Shown here: piece by piece, positions 8,468 through 16,360 of the stretch | How positions within the stretch are numbered: position 1 is the first letter of the stretch | Layout: each line of letters begins with the position of its first letter | NCBI RefSeq assembly: GCF_014646195.1 | Contig: NZ_BMMZ01000003.1 | Span: 124,001 to 188,000, forward strand | Length of the DNA: 64,000 nucleotides | Reading direction: 5' to 3' | From: Microlunatus endophyticus | Lineage (GTDB): Bacteria; Actinomycetota; Actinomycetes; Propionibacteriales; Propionibacteriaceae | The notes under the pieces: generated by a model | Told to the model about the DNA's origin: nothing | Database searches by the model: none | Seen by the model: only the letters and a program-made list of their open reading frames with translations | Position numbers and translations under genes: made by a program

Positions 8468-9871
8468 AGTTCTGCCGCCCTGCCGTCACTGCTGGATGAT
8501 CTTGCTTCGCTGTTCCGCCCGGATCAGCTCGTCACCGATCCTGACGTGATGGAGTCGCTGGCCCACGACGACGCCGAGTGGGCGCCATGGGTGCTGCCGG
8601 CCGTCGTCGTCCGGGCCGGCTCGGCCGCGGATGTGCAGGCGGTGGTCCGGGCAGCGATCAGGCACGGCGTACCGGTGGTGCCCCGCGGATCCGGCACCGG
8701 GCTGTCGGGCGGTGCGAACGCGGTCGCCGGCTCGATCGTCATCGACCTGTCCCGGATGAACGAGATCAAGATCATCGATCCGACCGAGCGGCTGGCGGTC
8801 GTCGGCCCCGGTGTGATCAACGACGACCTGCGGGCCGCGGTGGCCGAACAGGGGCTCTGGTATCCGCCGGATCCGGCAAGCTCCCCCTGGTCGTCGATCG
8901 GCGGCAACGTCGCCACCAACGCCGGCGGCGTGTGTTGTGTGAAGTACGGCGTCACCCGGGACTACGTGCTGGCCCTGGAAGTGGTGACCGGTCGGGGCGA
9001 GATCGTCCGGATCGGCACGCAGACGGCCAAGGGAGTCGCCGGTTACGACCTGACCTCGCTGCTGGTCGGCTCCGAGGGCACATTGGGCATCGTGACCGAG
9101 ATCACCGTACGACTCCGGCGGGCCCGGCCGGTCGAGCACACGGTGGTCGGCTACTTCGATTCGATCACCGACGCCGGGTTGGCCGTGACCCGACTGGCCG
9201 AGTCCGGTGTGGTGCCGTCGGCGCTGGAACTGGTCGACCGGAAGTGTCTGGAAGCCGTCGACGCCTGGAAGAACATGGGTCTGTCGGCCGATGCCAACGT
9301 GATCCTGCTCGGGCGTACCGATGCTCCCGGGCAGGCGGGCGCCCAGGAGGCGAGTGCGATGGTTGCCGCATTCGAGGCCGGTGGCGCGACCTGGAGCGCG
9401 CAGACCGACGATCCGGCCGAGGGTGATGCCCTGTTCGCCGCCCGCCGGTTGTCCTATCCGGCGCTGGAACGCCTCGGGCCGGTGCTGACCGAGGACATCT
9501 GCCTGCCGCTTCGTCAAGTTCCTGCGATGCTGGCCCGGATCGAGGCGATCGCCGCCGAACACGAGACGACCATCGCCAACATCGCCCACGTCGGCGACGG
9601 GAATCTGCATCCGTTGCTGATCACGCCGATCGGCGACGAGGCGGCCCGGCAGCGGGCCCAGGCAGCCTTTGCCGACATCATCGCCGGCTGCCTGGAGCTG
9701 GGCGGGACGGTGACCGGCGAGCACGGTGTCGGACTGTTGAAGCTGGACGGCCTGGCGGCCGAGCTGGATCCCGTGGTGCAACGAATGCAGGCCGATGTCA
9801 AGGCCGCACTGGATCCGTACGGGATTCTCAATCCGGGCAAGGCGATCGTCAGCGTGCCGCCCCGGGACTGA
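8465..9871 (+). CDS. FAD-linked oxidase, GlcD/D-lactate dehydrogenase type
   Basis: A 468-residue flavoprotein of the VAO/PCMH superfamily. The FAD-binding domain contains VPRGSGTGLSGGANAV, SIGGNVATNAGGVCCVKYG and GSEGTLGIVTE. The C-terminal FAD-oxidase domain ends with NIAHVGDGNLHPLL and TGEHGVGLLK, conserved in glycolate oxidase subunit D and D-2-hydroxyacid dehydrogenases. It likely oxidises glycolate, D-lactate or a related D-2-hydroxyacid. No GlcE or GlcF partner is adjacent, which favours a stand-alone dehydrogenase or a partner elsewhere. The GTG start lies seven bases after the -10 box. Confidence 0.88.
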   Translation: MSSAALPSLLDDLASLFRPDQLVTDPDVMESLAHDDAEWAPWVLPAVVVRAGSAADVQAVVRAAIRHGVPVVPRGSGTGLSGGANAVAGSIVIDLSRMNEIKIIDPTERLAVVGPGVINDDLRAAVAEQGLWYPPDPASSPWSSIGGNVATNAGGVCCVKYGVTRDYVLALEVVTGRGEIVRIGTQTAKGVAGYDLTSLLVGSEGTLGIVTEITVRLRRARPVEHTVVGYFDSITDAGLAVTRLAESGVVPSALELVDRKCLEAVDAWKNMGLSADANVILLGRTDAPGQAGAQEASAMVAAFEAGGATWSAQTDDPAEGDALFAARRLSYPALERLGPVLTEDICLPLRQVPAMLARIEAIAAEHETTIANIAHVGDGNLHPLLITPIGDEAARQRAQAAFADIIAGCLELGGTVTGEHGVGLLKLDGLAAELDPVVQRMQADVKAALDPYGILNPGKAIVSVPPRD

Positions 9872-9897
9872 ACTGCGCGTGATCCCGACAGCTGTGA

Positions 9898-11961
9898 TCA
9901 GGGCAGCTGGTGGATGGCGAACGGCAACGCCTCGCTCGCACCGGCGTCGGTGATCAACTTTCCGGCGACGGTCATCGTCCACCGGGTCCGGATGGTGTCG
10001 TCGACGAGCAGCACCGGGCCGTCGAAGCGGACCCCGTCCCGGACCGCGAGTCCATCCAGCAGCTCACGCACCCGAACGCCCGAGGCAGCATCGTCGGTCG
10101 GCCGCCGTCCGATGATCGTCAACCCGTCGACCACCGGCAGCCGGCCGACCTCGCCGAGATGGGCGGCCACGGAGTTGATCAAGATCGGGAACCGCCGCGA
10201 CGGCACCGGCACGACGGCCGTCGGGCGCCGCCAGCTGCGGGACCAGCGCTTCAGCACCTCGACGGCGGCGTCGAGAATCTCCTGCGGTGCCGCGGAGTCG
10301 GAGCGCCAGAGCGCGGCCAGGGTCTGCTGCCAGGCCGGATCGTCGGCGTACGCGATCGCCCTGCCCTCGGCCAGGAAATTGATCTTGCCCTTGACTCCGT
10401 CGATGCGGGAGGGCCAGAGCTTGCGTGGCTCCACCGCGACGTCGAGCCCGCGAAAGAACTGCTGTGCGGCCCGGACGGTGGCAGGATCCGGCCTCGGTCC
10501 GGGCGCCGGCAGTCGTCCGGTGCAGACCGAGCAGCGGCCGCACGGGGTGGGATCGGGATCGTCGAGGGCCTGCTGCAGGAACTGCATCAGGCAGCCGTCG
10601 CCGTGGGCGTAGTGCCGCATCAGATCGGCCTCGGTCGCCCGGACCCGCCGCAGTTCGGACCACTTGCGGTCGTCGTAGGTCCACCCGTTGCCGCTGGCCA
10701 GCCAGCCGCCCGGCGCCCGCTGCACGGCGTCGTCCACGGCCAGGATCTTCAGCAGCGTCGACAGCCGCCCCGGACGGATCCCGGTCGCCGTACTGATCGC
10801 GCTCTCCGACTGCGGCTCGTCGGCGAGCACCGCCAGCACCCGCTCGACCTGCTCGGGATCGGGGATGCCCGCAGTGGCGAAGTAGTCCCAGATCCGTTCG
10901 TCGGCCACCGACGGCACCAGCACGGCGACCGCATCGTCCAGCGCCCGGCCGGCACGGCCGACCTGCTGGTAGTAGGCGACCGGGGAGGCGGGCGAGCCGA
11001 GATGGATGCAGAAGGCAAGATCAGGTTTGTCGTACCCCATCCCGAGCGCCGACGTGGCGACCAGTGCCTTCACCCGGTTGTCCCGGAGCTGATCTTCGAG
11101 CTCGGTGCGGTTGTCGGTCTGCCCGGTATAGGCGGCCACAGTGTGGCCCTGCTCGCTGAGGAACCCCGCGACCCGCTCCGCCTCGGCGACCGTGAGCACA
11201 TAGACGATTCCCGAGCCAGGCAACGAATCGAGCGCCTCCGAGACCCAGGCGTAGCGCTCCAACGGCGCCAGCTCGGGAACCACCGCCAGCCGCAGCGAGG
11301 ATCTGGCCAGCGAACCGCGGAAGGTGACGGTGTCCTCGCCAAGCTGGGCCGCGACGTCGGCGGTCACCCGCCGGTTGGCGGTTGCGGTGGTTGCCAGCAC
11401 CGGTGTCCCCGGCGCGAGCGACAGCAGCGTCCGGGTCAGACGCTGGTAGTCAGGACGGAAGTCGAAACCCCAGTCGGAGACACAGTGCGCCTCGTCGATC
11501 ACCAGCAGTCCGCAGCGGGACAGCAGTTGCGGCAGCCGGCCGGCGAAGCGCGGATTCGACAGCCGCTCGGGCGAGACCAGCAACACGTCCAGCCGGTCGA
11601 TGTCCAGATCGGCGAAGATCGCATCCCAGTCGTCGACGTTGGTCGAGTTGATGGTGGCCGCCTGCAACCCGGCCCGGCCGGCGGCCGCGATCTGGTCGCG
11701 CATCAGCGCCAGCAGCGGCGAGACCACGAGCGTCGGGCCCGCCCCAGCTGCGCGCAGGGCAGCGGTCGCACCCCAGTAGACCGCGGACTTACCCCAGCCG
11801 GTCGCTTGCACCACCAGCACCCGGCGGCGCTCGTCAACCAGCGCACTGACGGCGCTCAGCTGGTCCTCCCGCGGTGCCGCTTCAGGACCGGCGACCGACT
11901 TGATCGTGCGGTCCAGGATCTCGGCGGTCTCGGTGCTCTGTCGGCTGGTCGTGGTGGCCAT
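9898..11961 (-). CDS. RecQ-type DEAD/DEAH helicase with C-terminal phosphoribosyltransferase-like domain
   Basis: A 687-residue protein. The helicase core carries Walker A QATGWGKSAVYWG (about residues 53-65), DEAH box VIDEAHCVSDWGFD, and motif VI region YYQQVGRAGRALD. Four cysteines in the GDGCLMQF and CGRCSVC stretches form a RecQ zinc-binding site. The last 110 or so residues are not HRDC-like. They include VPVPSRRFP and GPVLLVDDTIRTRWTM, the PRPP-loop signature of ComF-like phosphoribosyltransferases. The helicase should unwind DNA 3' to 5'; the role of the appended domain is unknown. The ATG at 11959-11961 is chosen because the N-terminus then starts just before the conserved core. Convergent with the GlcD-like gene. 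Confidence 0.87.
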   Translation of the reverse strand: MATTTSRQSTETAEILDRTIKSVAGPEAAPREDQLSAVSALVDERRRVLVVQATGWGKSAVYWGATAALRAAGAGPTLVVSPLLALMRDQIAAAGRAGLQAATINSTNVDDWDAIFADLDIDRLDVLLVSPERLSNPRFAGRLPQLLSRCGLLVIDEAHCVSDWGFDFRPDYQRLTRTLLSLAPGTPVLATTATANRRVTADVAAQLGEDTVTFRGSLARSSLRLAVVPELAPLERYAWVSEALDSLPGSGIVYVLTVAEAERVAGFLSEQGHTVAAYTGQTDNRTELEDQLRDNRVKALVATSALGMGYDKPDLAFCIHLGSPASPVAYYQQVGRAGRALDDAVAVLVPSVADERIWDYFATAGIPDPEQVERVLAVLADEPQSESAISTATGIRPGRLSTLLKILAVDDAVQRAPGGWLASGNGWTYDDRKWSELRRVRATEADLMRHYAHGDGCLMQFLQQALDDPDPTPCGRCSVCTGRLPAPGPRPDPATVRAAQQFFRGLDVAVEPRKLWPSRIDGVKGKINFLAEGRAIAYADDPAWQQTLAALWRSDSAAPQEILDAAVEVLKRWSRSWRRPTAVVPVPSRRFPILINSVAAHLGEVGRLPVVDGLTIIGRRPTDDAASGVRVRELLDGLAVRDGVRFDGPVLLVDDTIRTRWTMTVAGKLITDAGASEALPFAIHQLP

Positions 11962-12143
11962 GCGGCCATCATGCCTGTCCGCACCGACGCCGTCCGCAAA
12001 CTGTCCACAGGCCCCGCGTTGCTCGGGCTCCACCGGTCTACGGCACGATGTGCGCAGACCCGTCACCGTGCGGGCTCGGTGAGGCGCAGCCCGGCAGGGC
12101 CCAGCCCGACGATATTCGGCCAGATGATGTTCAGGGGGATGCG

Positions 12144-13160
12144 ATGGCACGTTCGGTGCAGCCGGTGATCGGCATTGTCGGTGGCGGAATCCGGGGATCG
12201 ATGTTCGCCGCAGCGGTGCGCCAGCATCCGGACGCCCGGCTGGCAGGGATCTGCGAATCCGACGATGGCCGCCGGACGCGGCTGGCAGCCGAGTTGTCGG
12301 TCGACACCTTCGCCGACCTGGGCTCCATGATCACGAGCGTGCCCGAGCTCACCGCACTGGTGATCGCGACTCCCGACTTCGCCCACCGCGACGTGGCACT
12401 GCTGGGCATCGAGCACGGCCTGGATCTGATGATCGAGAAGCCGTTGGCGACCGCGGTCGACGAGGCCAGGGCGATCGTCGCCGCTGCCGAGGCAGCCGGC
12501 ACGATGATCATGATCGGCTTCGAGAATCGCTGGAACCCGCGGTTCAGCGCGGTACGCGACCAGCTCGCCGCTGCCGGTTCGCCCGTGGTGAACCAGGTGA
12601 TCAACCTCAACGACACCCGGTTCGTACCGACCTCGATGCTGGGCTGGGCGGGCCGCTCCACCCCCGGTTGGTTCCTGATGCCGCACACCCTCGATCTTGC
12701 CTGTTGGTTGTCCGGTGCGTCCCCGACCGAGGTGTACGCCCGCGGCCGTCGCGGCTACCTCGATGCCCGCGGCGTACAGACCTGGGACGCGATCACGGCA
12801 TCGTTCGCGATGTCGGACGGATCGCTGCTGGTGCTCAACTCCCAGTGGATCCTCACCGAGAGCCACCCGTCGGTCTTCGACTTCCGTTACGAACTGCACA
12901 CCGAAGCGTCCAGCTACTACTTCGACATCGCCGACTCCGGTGTGACCAGATACGACAGCACCGGCATCAGCCGTCCGCAGTTCGGAGTCGTCGATGGGCC
13001 GCCGCTGACCGGTGTCCCGATCGACATGATCAACTCCTTCATCGACCGGTTGAACGGTGTCGATCTCGAGCTGCCCGACGGCCGGCACGGCGAGTTGATC
13101 ACCCGCGCGATCGAGGCGGTGCACACCAGCGTCGACCAGGGCACGCCGATCACGATCTGA
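12144..13160 (+). CDS. Gfo/Idh/MocA-family oxidoreductase
   Basis: A 338-residue NAD(P)-dependent oxidoreductase. The Rossmann start is IGIVGGGIRGSMFAAAV, and the catalytic-lysine motif LMIEKPLATA is intact. The second domain has RWNPRFSAVRD and PGWFLMPHTLDLACWL, where a conserved His is expected to act in catalysis. The substrate is probably a sugar, cyclitol or derivative, but cannot be named. The ATG at 12144 is preceded by AGGGGG (12133-12138). It stands apart from the other Gfo/Idh genes in the window, next to kynureninase (convergent, 9-base gap). Confidence 0.86.
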   Translation: MARSVQPVIGIVGGGIRGSMFAAAVRQHPDARLAGICESDDGRRTRLAAELSVDTFADLGSMITSVPELTALVIATPDFAHRDVALLGIEHGLDLMIEKPLATAVDEARAIVAAAEAAGTMIMIGFENRWNPRFSAVRDQLAAAGSPVVNQVINLNDTRFVPTSMLGWAGRSTPGWFLMPHTLDLACWLSGASPTEVYARGRRGYLDARGVQTWDAITASFAMSDGSLLVLNSQWILTESHPSVFDFRYELHTEASSYYFDIADSGVTRYDSTGISRPQFGVVDGPPLTGVPIDMINSFIDRLNGVDLELPDGRHGELITRAIEAVHTSVDQGTPITI

Positions 13161-13169
13161 TCCTGGCCG

Positions 13170-14387
13170 CTAGCCGAGGATGTCGGCGATCTCCTCGACC
13201 GCGAGCGCCACCTCGGCGAACCGGGTCGACAGCGGCGACAGGCCGAGCCGGATGCCGTCCGGCCGGCGGAAGTCGGGCAGCACGCCGCGCTTCCACAGCT
13301 CGTCCTTGACCTCGGCGAAACCGTCCCCGACGATCGTCACGTGGCCGCCGCGGTGCTCATGATCACGAGGCGAGGCCAGCCGTACGCCGAGCGGCACCAG
13401 CCGCTCGTCGATCAACTCGATCGCGAAATCTGTCAGCGCCAGCGATTTCGCCCGGATGGCATCCAGCCCGACCTCGGTGATCATACCGATGGCGTGCCGC
13501 AGCGGCACCATGGCCAGGATCGGCGGCGTACCGGTGAGAAAGCTGCGGATGCCTGGGTGCGGTTGGTAGCCCGGCCCCATCTCGAACGGCCGGGCGTGCC
13601 CCATCCAACCCTGTAGCGGTTGCCGGGCCTGGTCCTGGTGCCGGGCCCCGACGTAGCCGAAGGCCGGCGCGCCCGGCCCGCCATTGAGAAACTTGTAGCC
13701 GCAGCCGACGGCGAAGTCGACCTGCCAGTTGTCCAGTGCGATCGGGATCGCGCCGACGGAATGGCACAGATCCCACAGCACCGGCGCCCCCGCTGCATGC
13801 ACGATCCGGGTGATCTCGGCGGCATCGGCGATATAGCCGGACCGGTAGGAGATGTGGCTGGCCAGGAAGAGCGCCGTACGCTCCCCCACCGTCCGGGCCA
13901 CCAGGTCGGGAGTGATACCCAAATCCGCATCGGTCCGGATCCAGCGCAGCCGCAGGCCGAGCTCGTCGGCGATCCCGGAGATCAGATAGCGGTCGGTCGG
14001 GAAATTGTCCACGTCCACGACGATCTCGTCCCGTTCGGGTGACCGCAGGCTCAGTGCCGCCCGAGCGAGTTTGTAGATCAACACCGAGGTCGAGTCGGCG
14101 ATGATCGTCTGCCCCGCGGCGGCGCCGAGCGCCGCCGCGGCCAGCGCGTCACCGACGGCCAGCGGCCAGTCCATCCACTCCTCGTCCCAACCGCGGATCA
14201 GCCGGCTGCCCCAACTGTGGTTGATGAAATCGGCCATCACCTGGGCAAGATCGACTGCCGGCCGGCCGAGCGAGTTGCCATCCAGATATGCCCGCACGGA
14301 ACCGTCGGTCGGGACGAATCGGTCGGCGTGATCACGGAGTGGATCGGACCGGTCGAGTTCGGCCCCACGCTCGAGAGCAACTGTCAT
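13170..14387 (-). CDS. kynU: Kynureninase
   Basis: A 405-residue PLP enzyme that cleaves kynurenine (or 3-hydroxykynurenine) to (hydroxy)anthranilate and alanine. Family features are YLDGNSLGRP near the N-terminus, SHISYRSGYIADAAEI, LWDLCHSVGAIPI and the PLP lysine in VGCGYKFLNGGPGAPAF; the C-terminal LPDFRRPDGIRLGLSPL binds substrate. The ATG at 14385-14387 follows the -10-like TACGGT by seven bases, so it is probably leaderless. No tryptophan dioxygenase, formamidase or kynurenine hydroxylase is nearby, so the pathway context is outside the window. Identification is strong. Confidence 0.92.
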   Translation of the reverse strand: MTVALERGAELDRSDPLRDHADRFVPTDGSVRAYLDGNSLGRPAVDLAQVMADFINHSWGSRLIRGWDEEWMDWPLAVGDALAAAALGAAAGQTIIADSTSVLIYKLARAALSLRSPERDEIVVDVDNFPTDRYLISGIADELGLRLRWIRTDADLGITPDLVARTVGERTALFLASHISYRSGYIADAAEITRIVHAAGAPVLWDLCHSVGAIPIALDNWQVDFAVGCGYKFLNGGPGAPAFGYVGARHQDQARQPLQGWMGHARPFEMGPGYQPHPGIRSFLTGTPPILAMVPLRHAIGMITEVGLDAIRAKSLALTDFAIELIDERLVPLGVRLASPRDHEHRGGHVTIVGDGFAEVKDELWKRGVLPDFRRPDGIRLGLSPLSTRFAEVALAVEEIADILG

Positions 14388-14555
14388 GGCCCTGACCGTA
14401 CTGGACCGGTAGTCGGCAGACCGGACACCCGCCGGCCGCCGCATTGTTTCGGCACGCGACAATTGGGTTCCGGCCGTGATCATCCGGCTGAAAGAGACCA
14501 TCCGGCTGACGGATCGACCGGGACGCAACCTCACCGACCAGCAGAGGAGCACGTC

Positions 14556-15602
14556 GTGAAGATCACCACGATCGAGGTCAGCAGCAGCGCGACACCCAAG
14601 AAGCATCCGGTCCGGGACGCCCTGCAGCTGCTGGACTACGACGGACTCACCACCGTGACGATCCACACCGACGAGGGAGTCAGCGGCAGCAGCCGCACCT
14701 ACTTCGGCCGGATGCCGTCCTCCCCGGCCGTGCTGGCGAAGATCATCGACGAGCAGCTGGCACCCGTGATCATCGGGGAGGACCCGGCCTTCATCCGGCT
14801 GATCCGCGAAAAGCTCCGCCGGCTCACCGACTACCAGGGCACCGCCGGACTGTCGTCGTATGGGATCTCCGCGATCGACCAGGCGCTCTGGGACCTGCAG
14901 GGTCGAGCGCTGAGTGTCCCGGTCTGGCAACTGCTGGGTGCTCAGCGGACCCACATCGCCACGTACGCGATGGTCGGCTGGCTCGAGCTCGACGTACCCG
15001 GCCTGGAACGGGTAGCGGCGGCCGCTATGGAACAGGGCTTCCTGGGCGTCAAGATGAAGGTCGGCGGCGGGCCACTGAGCACCGACCTCGCCCGGATCGC
15101 CGCCGTCCGCAACGTCATCGGCCCGGACGCTGCGCTGATGGTCGATGCCAACCAGGCCTTCAGCTATGCCGAGGCCCTGCGGCGCGGGAAGGCGTACCAG
15201 GATCTCGGCTGCTACTGGTTCGAGGAGCCGGTCGCCGCCTCGGACACCGATGCGCACGTCAGACTCGCGGAACACCTGGACATCCCGATCGCCGCCGGCG
15301 AGAACCGCTACGGACAGCAGGCTTTCCGCGACCTGATCGCCGGAAACGGCGTCGGCGTCGTGCAGCCGGACCTGCGCCGGGCCGGCGGGATCACCGACTG
15401 TTACGAGGTCGGCCTGATGGCCGCAGGATTCGGGATCCCGTACGCCTCGCACGGCGGGGGCGCCCATATCCACGTACTGGCGGCACTGCCGAACACGATC
15501 TTCATGGAGAGCGGGCTGCTGCCGGCCGACGGCTCGGTGCAACTGGTCGACGGCTGCTACCCGCTGCCGACCGGTCCCGGCCTGTCATCCTGGGGCGGTT
15601 AG
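14556..15602 (+). CDS. Enolase-superfamily enzyme, mandelate racemase/muconate cycloisomerase type
   Basis: A 348-residue enzyme. An N-terminal capping domain is followed by a barrel with all expected catalytic positions: KMKVGG (base lysine on strand 2), metal ligands in MVDANQAF, FEEPVA and AAGENRYG, then QPDLRRAGG and ASHGGGAHIH giving the Asp-His pair of the mandelate racemase subgroup, and FMESG near the end. It should abstract a proton alpha to a carboxylate. Racemase, cycloisomerase and acid-sugar dehydratase are all possible. The GTG at 14556 has AGAGGAG upstream. Divergent from kynureninase. The Gfo/Idh-rich neighbourhood makes a sugar acid substrate plausible. Confidence 0.84.
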   Translation: MKITTIEVSSSATPKKHPVRDALQLLDYDGLTTVTIHTDEGVSGSSRTYFGRMPSSPAVLAKIIDEQLAPVIIGEDPAFIRLIREKLRRLTDYQGTAGLSSYGISAIDQALWDLQGRALSVPVWQLLGAQRTHIATYAMVGWLELDVPGLERVAAAAMEQGFLGVKMKVGGGPLSTDLARIAAVRNVIGPDAALMVDANQAFSYAEALRRGKAYQDLGCYWFEEPVAASDTDAHVRLAEHLDIPIAAGENRYGQQAFRDLIAGNGVGVVQPDLRRAGGITDCYEVGLMAAGFGIPYASHGGGAHIHVLAALPNTIFMESGLLPADGSVQLVDGCYPLPTGPGLSSWGG

Positions 15603-15629
15603 CCGTGCCGGGTTGAACCTCTGGGTCGC

Positions 15630-15644
15630 TACATTTCTGCGGTG
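15630..15644 (+). promoter_or_regulatory. Leaderless-type promoter of the small membrane protein gene
   Basis: TACATT (15630-15635) lies six bases before the GTG start at 15642, with no ribosome-binding site. Confidence 0.5.
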
Positions 15645-16055
15645 ATCATCTGGAGCCGCTGGGGATTCCTCGTCGTCCTCATCGCCTTGGCCGGTATGGG
15701 ATTCGGGGGCCTGCTGAGTGCGGTGTTCGCGTCCGTGGGCGGCCTGCAGCCGGTGTTCTTCGGTGTCGGCCTGCTGCTCGCCGGCGCCGGCATCTGGGCC
15801 TTCGACCACTACGTCCTGCCCAAGATGGACAAGCCCATCCCGGTGCTCGTGATGGCTCCCCCGACCGTCGACCAGTGGGGCCGACCGGTCCCGGCACGAC
15901 CCGTCCAGGCAGTCAACCCACAGACCGGCCAGCCGCTCTTCCGCCGGACCCAGTCGACCCTGTTCTTCATCCCGTTCGGCATCTGGACCTGGGTGGTCGG
16001 CGGCGTCGGCGCCCTGCTGCTGGTGGCCGGCGCGGTGTCGAGTCTTGTCGCCTGA
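15642..16055 (+). CDS. Small membrane protein of unknown function
   Basis: A 137-residue protein. Two hydrophobic segments lie near the N-terminus (about residues 7-29 and 37-55), a proline-rich hydrophilic loop covers about residues 60-103, and a last hydrophobic stretch starts with FFIPFGIWTWVVGGVGAL. I do not recognise the family; the layout is that of small actinobacterial membrane proteins with no known role. The GTG start is supported by the -10 box six bases upstream. It ends exactly where the convergent MoaD-like gene ends (stop codons at 16053-16055 and 16056-16058 abut), so the two transcripts must overlap or share a termination zone. Confidence 0.7.
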   Translation: MIIWSRWGFLVVLIALAGMGFGGLLSAVFASVGGLQPVFFGVGLLLAGAGIWAFDHYVLPKMDKPIPVLVMAPPTVDQWGRPVPARPVQAVNPQTGQPLFRRTQSTLFFIPFGIWTWVVGGVGALLLVAGAVSSLVA

Positions 16056-16358
16056 TCAGATCCGCTGGTCCGGATTCGGGCTACTGCCGCCGGCGACAGC
16101 CGGGATGATGGAGACCTGGGCGCCGTCGGGGACCTCGGCCTCCAGGCCGCCGATGAAGCGCACGTCATCGTCACCGACATAGACGTTGACGAACCGCCGC
16201 AGGGCACCGGTGTCGTCGAGCACCCTGGCCTTCAGCCCCGGATGATCCTGCTCCAGTGAGTCGATCAGCTCGGCGATGGTGCCGCCGTCGGCTTTGACCT
16301 CCTTCTCGCCACCGGTGTAGGTGCGCAGGATGGTCGGGATGCGTACGGATGCACTCAT
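16056..16358 (-). CDS. MoaD/ThiS-family sulfur-carrier protein with a C-terminal tail after Gly-Gly
   Basis: A 100-residue ubiquitin-fold protein. It starts VRIPTILRTYTGGEKEV and has DDTGALRRFVNVYVGDDD and PDGAQVSIIPAVAGG, closely matching the CysO/MoaD pattern. In working carriers the C-terminal Gly-Gly is adenylated and turned into a thiocarboxylate. Here Gly-Gly is followed by nine more residues (SSPNPDQRI), so a protease of the Mec/JAMM type would have to expose it. The gene starts two bases after the threonine-synthase-like stop codon and is certainly in the same riboswitch-controlled operon. This suggests it feeds sulfur to that PLP enzyme. The role is inferred; the fold is secure. Confidence 0.85.
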   Translation of the reverse strand: MSASVRIPTILRTYTGGEKEVKADGGTIAELIDSLEQDHPGLKARVLDDTGALRRFVNVYVGDDDVRFIGGLEAEVPDGAQVSIIPAVAGGSSPNPDQRI

Positions 16359-16360
16359 GA

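Noticed and set aside
14388-15542. An N-terminal extension of kynureninase by 385 codons
   Set aside because: It lies antisense to the enolase-superfamily gene and has no homology; kynureninase begins normally at 14387.
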